From Branchiostoma floridae (taxonomy: Eukaryota > Chordata > Leptocardii > Amphioxiformes > Branchiostomatidae): 64,000 nucleotides of DNA. The stretch lies in assembly GCF_000003815.2 (NCBI RefSeq), contig NC_049996.1, positions 11,085,944 through 11,149,943 of the forward strand, in the 5' to 3' direction. A program made the translations under genes and the position numbers. The notes under the pieces are model-generated. The model was given only the letters and a program-made list of their open reading frames with translations, ran no database searches and was not told the origin of the DNA. Of the stretch, positions 45,801 through 60,800 are shown one piece after another (positions within the stretch are counted from its first letter, which is position 1; every line of letters begins with the position of its first letter).

Positions 45801-48800
45801 TAATATTCATACTTGTTTGAAGGGGTTTTTTTATTTGTGGAAACATTGCATTGTCAGACAAAACTCACCAAAGCTGGTGTGTTACGCCGAATGGCGGTTA
45901 TACCGGCTATATAGATACAGATACAGACAACAGCATTTGATAACACAAGTATGCAACAGTGTTACTGATTATATTCCAAACAGGCAGACTTCACAGCAAG
46001 CCACTTGAGAGGAATGATGATTCCACATTTAGATACTAGCTAATCTGGCAAGAATGATCTATTTTGTATAATCTAATATAATAAAGCTATTATAATATTA
46101 TTTCTCTTAAGGAAAATAAATTCATGTATATTCATCATGCGCTGTACATATGTCCTTTTATCACCATCAAAATATATGAAAATGTATCTAACAATGCATT
46201 TGCAATGGAAATACATATTCCTGACTACTTTTATGATATCAGATATATATAGTACCTTGAAGGAGATTGATCCTTAAGTTGACTCTGGTACAGGATGCCA
46301 TCATCAGCATTCATTATCTGGTCAACAGACACAACTACGGCATAGCCAACCTGCAAGTTCAAGCAAATATAAAAAGATGTTGTACATTATGAAATATATA
46401 ATATGAAGTTTTCTTCAAATGGTCAAGTTGTGTAGCAAAAAGTCTGAGTTTTTAGCTTAAGCATCTACAGTATTTTTAGCTCCACCTGAGGTGTCGCTAA
46501 TGTGTTGGTACTCACATTCTCGTCTCCATTTGTATTTGCAATGTTGCCTAAGACGGTGGCAGCATCTGTGATGTTTTCTGTTGTAAGCGATCCCCCGATA
46601 GATGTAAGGATCTGTAACTCTGCAGCAACTTCTGCTACATTACCTTCAGTAACAGTGGTCTGTGGAATCAAGAAACAATCTTTATGTCACTCTTCACTTA
46701 GGACATAATGTACACTTATGAATAGATGAAAGTTCAATCTCTTCTTCTGGATAATTCAAATTTAATTCAGACGTTTCAAACGACATCCGTCGTTCTTCTT
46801 CAGTGAAATAAAAATAAAAGTTTACAACTCTGCGGAATAAGGAATACTTCTTATGTTCTAAATAAACAAAAAGGTAACGGCTAAGGTGTTCTAAAGTAAA
46901 CATGGTAGGTAACTACAGAGTAGTTAATGTACACTTATATATATCATAAAGTATTATTGGTAGAAATATTGTTCAAAAATAATTCTGAATTTTTTTCAAT
47001 TTCAATCATGTTGAACCTATTAAGGATATGTTGCTACCCTCTCCCTTTCACCAGGGGGTGGTGAATCTGATTCAGTAGTTTTGACATCCAACCTCGAGTT
47101 TAACTCTCATATCTATTGTCATGTTGTCTACTCAAGTGTTACCTCTGCCAGTGTAGACAAGTCCATCCCACAGTCCAACAGCTCAGGGCTTGCCCAGCTG
47201 ACTCCTGTCTGAAAACTTCCCAAACACCTTTGGACTGCCAGTGGAATACCAGCTGGAGATTCATACAAAAAATATGATGGTCAAAAATTCATTGCACTTA
47301 CTGTACATTTCTATCACAGCAAAGCTCATCTAGTGCCATACAAATCACAACTGACTTGTCATCAAGGTCATAAGATTATTAGACGTAATGTTACTAATAG
47401 TTAGTTAGATGTTAAAGTTCATCCAGTGTCCATAACTTCGCTTGTCCATTTGTTTGGACCCTTGTAATGCCTTCAGCACCAGGGTATAATTTACATCCCT
47501 TCTGAAAAATGGGGGTTAACTTGCCCCAACCAAGATGCCCTTTCAGGGATTGAACCCAGTTCCAATAAATTGGATCTCAACTGTGAGTTAGCTACCAGGA
47601 CATGTCCCACAACTCAGGATTAAAGACATATAGGCTAAGTATAGAATTGTTACTTGAATCTTCTTACCACTTGCTGTGTTGTTTGCACACCTTTGAGTTG
47701 AGTAGGCATGTTTGTCTCCTGTAGAGCTTGGGAAGGTCAGGGTCACGTCATTGGATGATGGGTCTGTCACAGTCACTGTTTCACTGTAACAGGTTGCTGT
47801 GGGAAAAGGAGCAGGTCTCATGGATTTGTAATGACAAATCTGTATGATAAATTCTGAATCACTGTATACATCCAGAGGAACATGTCTGAAATTTTCATGG
47901 ATTTAGGCACAGCAAGAACAGTGGGCCTCAGTCTTGTCATACAAATTACAAAGAAGGCTCAACATCATATACTAGTATGTGCATACAGTCTTGTCTGTAC
48001 TAATGACAACTTCTGCATAGGGACCATTGTGACCACTTTTTTTGCCTCACAGTATCCACTCAGCACAAAAAGTTTGGAATATCAACTTTGGTATATCATA
48101 TTTCCGTTATTTATGCATCAATTTCAATGTATTATATATCAATAGAAAGCTTGTGTAATTTCCTTTCCAATGGTATCAAACTCATTGCCATTGTTAACTC
48201 ATGGAACATACACTAGGCCTGCTAACGTGAGTGGGTCATGAAAAAAAAGGGCCCAAATTCCCCCGTTTCTGTTCAAAACTGTATCGTCCGGTTCAACCGT
48301 TGTTATGGCCGCGGGTGACAATGATTCAATCAATCCTTTTATCACCTAACGTTTGGTATACAGAACATCCAAGTTTCTTTTTAGCATATCTGAGTAGAGT
48401 ATTTTATTAGTGTAAATTCATGGAACAAGGACTAGGCCCGCTTACGTACAGGGGGTACTAAAGATAAAGTGCCAAAATTACCCTACTAAAGTCAACCACT
48501 CCATTCTGCTCATTTTCTACCATCAGTATTGACTTGTGAATGAAGGCAAGTTGAATAAACAGGACATGTCAATCAAAGCTACTATTACTCTTTATTCAAG
48601 CAAAAAATCTGAACCAATTGGCAAGAGGTGATCAATCGAGTGCTAGTCATAATCCGTAGGAAGGCTAATCCACCCTAAGACTGTACTCTAGCATCCAATG
48701 GTCCTTGCTCTGTGTGGACTGGTGTTGTACTCTTGCAGAACTGCATTTGGTCCAATATTGAAGAGGTATAATGTTGCTATTGGATGGAGGATGGTGTCCC

Positions 48801-51800
48801 TATATGTCACCATATTAATTTGCCTGGAATGATGACGAGTCTTGTTTACCCTATGGTGGTTATACCGCCCACACCATGATGCTGCCTCCACCACCAAATG
48901 CCGAAAGTTACTCTTGCCTTGTCAGCGTGCGGTTCTCCTTGCTGCATCCACGCTTTGATTCTGCCATCCAACTATCGAAAGGGCAGATGAACTCTACTCA
49001 AGTGTACGAAAACCTTGTATGTTCCGTGTACAAAATGTGAGGTGAAAAGAGGATTGATTGAACCAGTGACACACGCGCCAATATCAACAGGACGATGCAG
49101 TGTTGAACATAAGGGAATTTGGGCACTTTTTTTTCGTGACCCACCCACGTAAGCAGGCCTTGTGCTCGTTTCATGTGTTTACAATAATAATAAGTTTGAT
49201 ACCATAGGAAAGTAAATCACACAAGCTTTCTATTGATATTTAATACATTGAAATTGATGCATAAATAACGGAAATATGGTATACCAAAGTTGATATTCCA
49301 AACTTTTTGTGCCAAGTGTATATTAGTTTTCCCATTGACTTAACATATTAGGAGTCCTGTCTGTTGATGTGGCCACCTTTCCTGCAGGCCCCTTACATGT
49401 AGATGGTAACATGGAGACTGCACAGACATTTTTTAGAATGTCTGACATTAACAGTTATTGTAGATAAAAATCTAAAGAACAAGAATGGCAAGACATACTT
49501 GCACTTAAGAGTGTCACACTGTTTGGATCCACCCCAAGAGAGCTAGGAGACTGGGCAGCTGTTCTCAGATTATTGGAGATGCTGTTATACAGGTCCTTGT
49601 CTTGGAGCACAGAATCCTGCACATTTATGTTCTGACTTGTAATGACACTTCCTGGTCTGTAAGAAATATATGATCATTAGTTTATAAAAACATTAAAAAA
49701 ATTTAAAGACACACAATATTACAATATACACAAGCCACCATTAACATGTTTTCTATCTTAACTGCATTTATGGTACTTTAGAAAGTTGTCAGGCAACAGT
49801 TACAAAACTTAACTACTGGTAACACATCATTTAGTACAGACAGTGACAAAATGTTAAAACATCCATTGCCCACACTGACCTAACTTTAATTTGCTTAATA
49901 TTGAATGCAGTCTCCATTGTGGTGCCACCAATTATTTAAGGTAAACTAAAATTGAAATGATAACATTTTTGTCAGGTATTTGAAAACTCATTAAATCAAC
50001 CATTGTTTTCCTTTTAGGCATGAATTACTAAGTTCGAAAAACCTCAGTCTGTGACTGAAAAAATGACAAGGTTGCATTTCTGAAGGAAGCACGGACTAGT
50101 TATAATTTTATGATCCAAACTTACTTTGCATCCTTTACTCTGATAGATACCTGGCCTTGCACATTTCCCACAGCTTGCCGATACTGAAATAAAATGAGAC
50201 AGATTTTAACAGTTACTGTAGCTGTACTCAGGATCTTTTTTTCATATAGAAATAGCCATGCTACATGTGTATGATTATGGTTGATCTAATTGCACCTACA
50301 TGTTCTACCTTTAGTCCTACAGTTTAATTGTAATATCTGAATATGATATATCAACCAAAAAATCTTAACTGACTTTTGTAGGTAATGTGCTTCACAAATG
50401 GAGGTGAATATAGTTGACTTAATCTGAATTTTCTGGTTATGTCAGAATTCATTCCATGATATAATTATATCATTATGAGGGCAGATCACAAAAGTATGAG
50501 GACACATTGACCATGTTTCCCTGTACATGTTATTTGCATAAAACCCAACATTTAACCGATTGTTATCTAAACACTGAGTCTCACCCAATCCTTCATCTCT
50601 GTACTGATGTTCTGGAAAGCAGCTGAATTTGGGTCGGTCAACTCAGGGGAGAAGTTCCTGCCAGTTATCCTGATACTGGAGACAAACGTCTTTGTACCTG
50701 GGGAAGATTTTTGGTAAGATTTCTAAGAACTTCAGTCCTACTTAAGAAGACATTGATCTACTTTTGAACCAATCAGTTGAAGTGAAAGACTAAACTTACA
50801 CTAACTATCTGTAATCTAAAGTTGCAATTAGCCCCATCTTCATACCTGGGGAAAACGTTTTGTAAGGAAATTCATCACTGAATTCTACTTAAGAAGATTG
50901 ATCTACTTTTGACCTCAGTTAGAGTGAAAAACTAGAATTACCCTAGATATAGAGTACATTAGTGAAAAACAAGAATACACAAGATTTAGAGTTGCAATTA
51001 ACCCATTCTTGCCCAGAAATAAGTTGTGGGCAGTGTTCTACATTCTTGTACTTTACAATCGTTGTACAGTAAATTTACAATTGATTAAGATCATGCAAAC
51101 CTAGAAGAATCCAGGTTGAATGTCACTGAGTAAAACGTCAGAATTTGTTCATGAGATTATGACATAACAAACACAAACCTTCCGGAAGCACAGTCACAGT
51201 GGTGTCCCCTGACATTTCCTTTTTAATCATTACATCAGTGTGTCTTAACATGGCCGGCACCTGCCAACCAAGACGTGTGACTTCTTCAGCAGTGATATCA
51301 ATTGCAAGTTAATTTTTAATTAGCAATGAAACAAACCTTCAGGAAGCACAGTCGCAGTGCTGTCCTCAGACTCGGTCTCACCACCTGAACTTGTCACCTT
51401 GCACTTGATCTTGTGAACACCACTCATAGCAGCATACCTGCAGATGGACAAACAGGTAACAAAACCACTGACACAGCAAAGTCAAGTTTGATTTACACAC
51501 AAGTCACATAATCTGTACATTGATTGGTGCTATAACTAAACAGGTACAAATTACATTTAGTTTTAAACAGTATGCTATTACCTACATGTAGCCTGGGTAC
51601 TATTTTCCATCACTAACAAATTATCGGCTCAATCTTATCCGAGCTACAGCTACCCCAAGCATAGTTTAACTTTATAACTTGCAATTGTTATGCTTCTGAT
51701 ACTGATATTTTGTTTAGTAGAAGTGACAGGCATTATAACATTATGTCCATCTGACCCTTCGTCTTTCTTATTAGGATAAATCTGTTCTCTTACATCATTG

Positions 51801-54800
51801 GTTTCATTAGGGCTATTAATCATTTATTAATAGAGGTATAGCAAAAGATAAAATGGTAACTAATACATTGTACCTTTTTTATAGAATCCCTGGAACTTAA
51901 TCATTGTGAAAAGGCTTACTATTAGCTTTTTAATCATCTATACAAACCTGAAGACAGCATCTCTCTGGTCAGGTACAACTGCCCCATCCACTGTCCACTG
52001 GTAGCTATAGTCACTGGGAAACCCTGCAGCTTTACATGTGATGGTGACGGTCTCTCCAATCACTAGATCCTCAATCTCTGAAGGACGAATGCTGACCTCA
52101 GGGGGAACTTTTAAACAAACAAACAAACAAGTAAATTAGGACACAAGGACACAATGCACTTTTTTATGAATACAATGATAAGCAATGTATTTTGACCTTA
52201 TGGAATAATGATATCAAATATGATCATCATTATTATATTGATATGAAAAAACAGTTCAGGTCATCATAAACTGAAGCAAGGACTGGTTTATATAATTCTA
52301 AATCAAATTCATATGGATGATGATATGAAACGTTTGTGAGTTTGAGCAACATTAGAGGACAGTTTTCTCCAAACTTTTAACAAATAAGTGTCCATAATAA
52401 AAGTTATTTGATAATGCCACATCCTCAAGCTGGTTAAAGTAACTCTGTAATTATATAATTTTAAATCATCAGAAAACATATTTCAGCACAATAGCTTCAT
52501 TAACTTTGTTGAGCATTTTGACTGTATACAATAATCATTTTGGCTTGCATTACATTTCTTTAGAAGCTGGTCCGGGAGTAACTTTCTAAATCCCTTTATA
52601 AAAGTGGCCAGACTTACCAAAACATTTCTGGAATTGACTGGTCACCACATCGGACCCAGCACAACTGTCTCCATCTGACACTGTCTGTCTGGCTATCAGC
52701 CATTCAGAGTATCTGCAACAATACAAAATGTCACGTCAAGTCTCATGATTCCACCTGGCACCATAATGCTTACTGGTCACATTTCCAAACTGGGGTCTGA
52801 CCAGCAAGCTTTTGGGAATGAAAAATATGATATAAAAGATACCAAAATACACAGAACCTAAAATTTAGGAGAGTCATGGGTATGATTTGTGTTTATTTCT
52901 AGGTGTACATTTTTATATTTCATTTCCTAAATCATTCACAAACTTTAAGAAAAGTTTTGAATAACGACTTATTTCGTAAGAACCTCTGCCAATCATTTTG
53001 CTGACAATAACACTCTACTCTTGCATCTCTATATGAGTCATTTGATGACTAGAAAAGTTTTCTTCTTAGAATACCTTTTTTGGCAAGTTGGCACGCTCTC
53101 CTCTTGGTTTTGTAGGGACTCACTGTTTTCATTCGGTATCATAATCCTATTGCAGGGTGCAAAAACGTGTCCCCGTAACTGCAAATCTGAATAGATGCCC
53201 ATGTTACACAATGCAGCACTGTAGGACCCCTCTTCTGCGATGTCCACCTGTATGATATCATTCAGGGTCACATTCACAGGTTCAATCGTTATATTCAGGG
53301 TTGGCTGGCCATCTTGTCTCAGCACAAGCACATTTGGATAGACTTTTTGGTGGAGGATGACGGGTTGTTCGGATTCTGCACGTTTGAAGCGGATAGCAGG
53401 TGACTCGTTGTTAACGATTCTTGACACGACGTCGCGGCGCCGAAGTGGCCGAAGCGTTTGTTGTCCCAGCCACAGTATCGTGACGTTAAGATTCACGGAG
53501 CCTGCTGCTTCGTTACTCCGTAACCATGGCAACGGTTGCCCCTCGCTATTCAGTTGAATCTGAAGCTGGTAGATGCTTGTGTTCTGTTGTGCAACAAACG
53601 TCGGCCAACAGTTTCCAAATTCAGATTCAGAATATTGAAACCGAGCATCGGAAGCACATTCCTCCAGTAGCCGGGTCTGAGTCTGTTGAAGGTTTGTACA
53701 TGCCAGTCCTAAAGAGACAACATGTTTTCTGTTTAGTCCAACATTGCAATCTGTTAAATTTCTATGAGCTAATAGTGAAACTGCTCAGGACAATATTGTA
53801 ACATACAAGAGGTTTTTAAAGGAAAATTCTGTGTCCTTTCATAGCAGGGACATTAAAAAGGTTTTAAACTCAATTGATTCAAACTGCAATTTGCTTTCAG
53901 AAGGCAATAATATTACTGTTTTAAACGATAGATATTTGAACTGAAGTTGATTGAAAAAGGCTAGGGACTTGAATTACATTTGTAAATTGTTTTTTTACAA
54001 AAATGTTTTTAAGCAAAAAGAAGTTTTTTTTTTCATTCATTCAAGTTTTAAAGATGTTATACCAGGACATAAACTTACCCTGTAGTTCCAAGCTGGCAGT
54101 TGCTATCACAGTTTCATTAAAGAAGTCCCTCTCTTCAATAATACAGGTATAACTGGTGAAACAAATATCATCAGGATTATTGATCATTTTCAACTTGTAA
54201 AAAAGTTATGATTTAAATGAAACTGTTAAAGATCACCCCACCATCCCTATTGATGCCTATGATCATGAGAAGACACATTCTGTGGGGTACAATGTCTAAC
54301 CTATCAGTCTGGTTAACTGTCAACCTGTCTTTGCAATGGATCAACACTTTGCAGTCTACAATGTGAAATCCCTATTTGCATAATTCACATTTGAAAATTC
54401 ATATAATGATAGAATCATAATGGTTCTTCTACTTACTTCCCAGTATCAGCTGGAGTGACAGAGTCAAACACAATGGTGTTTCTGTCAGAATTATTGACTG
54501 GTTTGTTATTCCGCAACCATCGTACTGTCGGTGGAGGGCCGCCGCTAGCAACACATGCCAGCCTTGCAGGCTGTCTGAAGAGAGCCTTCACTGGAGAGGT
54601 GATGTACTGTAGAGTGGGCCGAACTGATGAAAAAAAAGTGTGTAAAAGTTTTTTAAACTGTAAGAAAGATTTTGTAAATTATTGTAAATACTCAGTTATT
54701 GATTTGACTCACTTCAAAACTACCATGAAAATAAGCATTGTTCTCAATAAACATAAAACAACAATAATTGATAATTTGCAACCAATTGCAAAATAGAAAT

Positions 54801-57800
54801 ATTACAAGTTTTAGGTTTGCTTTTTTTTTGCTATACAGAATTCTGCTTTTTTCTGTCAGCTTAGCTTAAAATTAGTTATAAAAGCTAGTGTTAGAATGTA
54901 GAGAAGTTGACAATGCTTTTTCTTCAGTTCTATTCTTTGGCATTAGCAATCTAAACTGTGGATACAATGCAAATTTTCAAACATAAGGCTTGCAAAATTT
55001 AGTCATCTGAACAACTAAATTGGACAGTCACTTACCAAAGCATTTGCGGTATCTATCAAGAAACGACTGGTCCAGGTAATAGTTTTGGCATGACCCTGAT
55101 CCACCCCTTGTTGACAGTTTGGTCCACCAGGTTTGGAATGCCCTCAGGCATTGTCCATTGGTTTCAAAGAATTCCAATTCAGGGTTGACAAGGCTGAAGT
55201 CACAGTTTATCCGATAAGCCTGTACATTGTGGCAATTAGAGATAGTGTAGTCAGATTAGAAGCAAATTGTTTGCAGAATTTGACCCATCTTGATACTCTA
55301 TATGAAAAGGAATTCTGAAGACTTGATCTTGTGATGCTTTGACTCAATCTTGAGATGTTTGAGAAAAATCTGAAAATGCTATTCAGAAATCTCAAGATAT
55401 TTTTTAAGTTGCTTTGAAAAAGTCCCATGTCTTGAGATGGATGGAAAAAATCTTGAGATCATTTCAAAGAATCTTTAGGCTTTCTGAAATATCTTAAATT
55501 TTTTTTTTATAAAATAAGATTGTTATGAAATATCTCAAGATTGTTTTGGAAAATCCCAAGATTGTCGCAAATTAAAGATCACAACTGCTGTCTTGTGATT
55601 TATCACAAAATCTCGAGATTTTTTTATTTTTAATGAGTGAAGATCCCACCTACCCATAATTTCAGCCCCACACATGATGAACAGTTGCGGTTCACAACTG
55701 GTGTACTGTCAGAGTCAGATGGCTGCAGATGTAGAGTGATGTTCACATTCTGTGTCTCTTCAACTACAAGTTGTTGGGCAAATGATAGTTCCACTGGACC
55801 TCTTGTCTCAGAAGTTACCTGAAAAGCAAAATAATATCCCTAATCAACAACTTAGTTAGTAATTCCTTCTGATTTTACAGATTGAAAAAAAGTCTTAAAA
55901 ATTAAAAAGTGCCATTGATGCACATGCTGCATTAGATGCTGATTAAACTAGTACACAATCATTCAATTTGTCAATCTACTGACAGGTTTACCTAATGATA
56001 AAATCAAGTATTAACATTCTTTAGGGATTGAAAGAGTAACTTATTTCTTATTGATGTTTCTAAATTTTAAATGATATTCAATGTGTTCTAACTCTTATCA
56101 ATGATATTGTAAAACATCAAGCAATCTAAACTTTCAAATACACCAGATATATTTTGCTTTTTACCTGCCCAGTGGCAGTTGCACTGAAAGATTGCCCCTC
56201 CAGGCTGTAGTATGTTGCTTGTGCTGTAAGTGTCCCAGATCCTGCTTCTCTGAGACTGTTTTGGTACATGGGGAACTGATTCCAGTCAACAGTCACCTAA
56301 AAAGGCGTGTTAAGAAGAATGAAAGATGTCAATCTTTGAAGCATCCCCTCCCCTATCAAAATGATGGTATCACACAGAATACGAGTTCAGGCAATGCAAA
56401 TTAAAAGTTTATCAACAATTCTGGGAAAATGTCAGAAATATGTTAGTTTCAACAGACCTTTGTTCTGACACAAGGGGAACACTCATCATAAATTTCCAGA
56501 AACATATGTATATTATTTCTAACTTACTTTGGCACACATCATGATACATATGACATGTAAATGGAGAATAGAAAATGAAAAAATGGCTTGTAAAATGTAA
56601 CAAACTTACTACATTATAACTAAATACAGACCAACTATGAGCAAAATATATCATAGCACACAAATGATTGTTGAATATTTCTTTTAACATACCGAGATTG
56701 CTTGTATTTCTAACATGGCAAGTGGGAATCCTCCTTGGTAAGGCACAATAAAAGGATAAATGCCATCATCTGTAGCCTGGAAAAACACATCAAAACTGCA
56801 TTTAATTATACATTATTATCTAAAAGAATTAATCAAAAGTTTACCTTCCATTGAATTTTGAAGAGTTAACTGTCACCAACTTGCACAGGTCAGGCTTTCA
56901 CTAATTTTTTTTTGTCTTCTTGGGGTGTGGGTGTGACTCACTAAATGTAATCAGATTTCTTACTTAATTACTTGTTTTGTCTCAAAAATAACTTGATTGC
57001 TTTTATTTGTTATTGCATCACTGGAGGAAAATGTGTAAAATGGCTAAAACAGTTAGTCCACCAATTCCTTACAACTGTTTTCAACATAATACAAAATGAC
57101 TAGTACCTATTAGTAACACTTTTCTAAAAAGGATAATGTTCAACTTCTTTCTACTCACTCTGGCCCCACGTGCTGCATTCTCTCTGACACATAATCCTTG
57201 CATAGCTGTAAAAAGACTCTGGACATCTCTGCATAGTACAGTTCCTATGAAGAAACAACAAATAATATTATTGGAACATTTGCTATGGATAGTTCAGGAA
57301 ATTATGATGAAGTAATGATTATGCGATGTGCCTCTTATTCATTATATTGCACAGGAACTCATTGTAATCTGTTCAGTTATCATTATCAATAGTATTTCAC
57401 TCCTCCGGTTAAAAGTTCCTTCAAGCTCCAAAACCTTATCCTGGATAAATAATACCTACTGGATGACCTTGCACTCATTTCCCATGTTTGTCCACAAACA
57501 ATCCCTTGATGTACTCCCAAACAGAACAATGCCCAACATACAAAAAATACATGCAGGTGAAACCTGGTCATTTTCAGGCAACTCCCAGTCTCAGAGCAGT
57601 GGGTGAACCAAGTCAGCTCCAGGATGGTAAACCACAAAATGTGCACAATAAGCTTTATGGAGTCTCAAATCACTAAGGGCTGTTACTCAGCAGGGTATGG
57701 GGGCAATCTATAAGTTGACAAAAAGGACAGAAAGAAGCCAAAACAACCTGTCTAATTTAATTGGCTCCCTCCTTTAACTTGTGCAAAGATATAAAAGTTT

Positions 57801-60800
57801 TATTAAGTGTTTATTGGTACATTTGCCCCCTGGGGAAGACCATAAAATGATGCTGAAATGTAAACAGTAGAGTTCTTCCTTTGAAGGCCTAATTGATAAT
57901 CAATAAAGCATGGTCTCTCTCATTGAAGAGAGTAACTCACTGTCTTACACAGGTACAGTTGTTAAATTTGTTGCTTGTACAGAGATTCGATCAAATTAAC
58001 TTTATCAGCTTCGTCCAGGTTAATGAGCCATTAGCTGCCAGGCATAAAAACTGTGACTGTGATAATGAGGATACATTGTATTTGTCAAGTGGACCTGTCC
58101 CTAAACATTATCTGTATCTGCATCTATCTTTATCTGTACTAAGCTGGTATAACTGCCCTAGGGCATAATGCACGACCTTCACAGACACAGCCACGGCAGC
58201 AGCTGGCTATGTTACACTGAAGGACCTGTATGCCTAAATTTTGCAAAATCTACATGCACGTGTATGTAATGCTCATACAGTACTCGGTGGCAATATGTCT
58301 TGGAAAAAACGAATTACTTGGTCCTTCAATGCATTCAATGAGCACATTACAGCTTAATGCTAGTACTAGTAATATAATGTTGTTCATAATGCAGTCTGAA
58401 ATTCATATTGCATTTCTATCTTTACATAACACAAATTCTTACTATATATAATGCTCTTTACAGACACACCTGCCAACCAAGACACATGCATGACGTCTTC
58501 AACAGTGATAGAAAATTAAAGCAAAGAAGTACAAACCTTCCGGGAGCACAGTCACAGTGCTGTCCTCAGACTCGGTCTCACCACCTGAACTTGTCACCTT
58601 GCACTTGATCTTGTGAACACCACTTACAGCAGCATACCTACAGATGGACGTCAATATCAAGTAACATATTGATACTTAAGGTCCTTAAAGTAACTCTTAT
58701 ATTCGTGTGCAGTATTAGGTTATTAAAGTAAGGTCAGGAACCTGGGTACCTATTACAATTAAGGGTTTTAGCTCAGGCTGCATTGTTCTGCAAGTGTCAT
58801 CTGGCAATAGAATCAACATATTATGTATTTTGATTGTTGAATACAAACCTGAAGACAGGACCTCTTTGGTTTGGCATGACTGTCCCGTCCACTGTCCACT
58901 GGTAGCTATAGTCACTGGGAAACCCTGCAGTGTCACATGTGATGGTGACTGTCTCTCCTGCAATCACCTCAGCTTCCTGGGAAACTATGGTGACCTCGGG
59001 GGGAACTTTAGAAAAAACACACAAAAAAGTAACATCAAATTTTGGTTGAGAGATATACAATTTAAAGTCAGATTTAAAAGTTACTTGTCTTTAAGACATT
59101 TTATTTCTTGAGATTTATTTTAAGATGAAAATACCTTTGCTTCAGAAGATTGCAAACTTGGTAAAACTACATGTAACTGGACCCTTACCAAAACATGTGG
59201 AGTACTGTTGGGTCACAAACTTTAAGTCATCTCCCACACACTGGTTACCTTCAGGTACAGCTTGCCTCGCAACAATCCAGTCATTGTACCTACAATAACA
59301 TTTATGACACCATCATTAGTATCACACCAATCCAGGCTGACATTCAAAATCTAAATGTCATCATATATCATCTTATCTGCACTTTCACACACTGAAGGCT
59401 AGGAGACAGAGTCACTTAGCTAACATGCCACCACCTGCCGCAATGGAAACTCCTATAGTTATTGTGATCATGTGAGGTCGCAGGTCTGGTGTTATGATCA
59501 GGTTCGTGCATCTAATTAAGCACTTTGAGCATTCGCACCAAGTGTACACAATGAATTTGAGTCAGGATAAACATTGCTGCTATTGCAGTAATTTGTTAGG
59601 TAAGACCAAGTGAAGGTAAACAGTATGTACAATGTATTTGCTTATAATTTTGCCTACCTCACTACTTCTTAATACTTTTCAATGAAAAAAGGCAAATTCG
59701 AAAAAAAAACTTTGGAAAAATGTACCTTTGCTGACAAGGTGGAACATTTCTCTCCAGAAGTGGAACTTCAGTTGGCTCAACTGTGGGTATGGATTCTTCG
59801 TCATAATCATTGCTAGATGGTGAATCACAAGGCAGCAAAGTGAAGCCTCTTAACCGAAACTCTGGGAAGGCACCAAAATCACGTAATTGGCAAACTGTGG
59901 GCTTGTTGGGTCCCTCCTCTGCAACTTTGATCAGTAACGTATTGCCAGGTATGACATCCACTGGCTCTAGTGTTACGTTTGCTGTAACTTCATAACCGTT
60001 TTCAACTATTGCCAGCACATTCTGGTACACCCGTTGGTGGACGATCTCTTCTTGTGGATCTCCTAATTCTTGCCGCTTGCCACGTTTTAACACAGCATGA
60101 TTGCCCGCAGTTTTCGATTCCGTGTCATGGCGTTTTCGGCGTGCTGGCTCCATCGGAGGTTTGTTTCTGGTCTGCAATATTGTGATGTTCAGGTTAACAA
60201 TAGCTGCTACTTCGCCAGGCTGAACCCATGGTAGCTGTCCCTCTGCACGTATTGTTACCTGAATGTGGTCAATAGTAACAGTTCCATTTCGAAAGGGGAC
60301 CAAAAACTGCCCACATACTTGCTGTGGGATGACAGCAGCTGGTGTTGCACATTCACCCAGAAGTTGAGCATGTGCTTGCTGGTACCTCTCACAGGCTTCT
60401 CCTGTAAAATTGCCATATTTATGTGTTATGGTTATATTATATTACAGTGATGACTTTTTTCATAGCAATTGCAACAATAAGCTTGAATGTGTATACTGTA
60501 GCTCATCTTAAGTTCAAGGTTCAATGTAAGTTACTGTATCTGTAGCTTTTTTATTTATTATTTTTGCTTATCATTATTGCATCTAACTTAGCTAATGAAA
60601 TATGCATATAGGAATTCCTACAGTCGACTTTCAAAATGTGATAAAACCATGTTCTCAATAGTAAAAAGATGTTTTGTGTTATGCAATAAAAATGTATCTA
60701 AATTTACTTACCCCGTAGTTCCAAGGTGGCATTTGCTCTGATAGTTCTATTGAAGAACTCTCTCTCCTCAGCAACACAAACGTATCTGGTAAAAGAAAAA

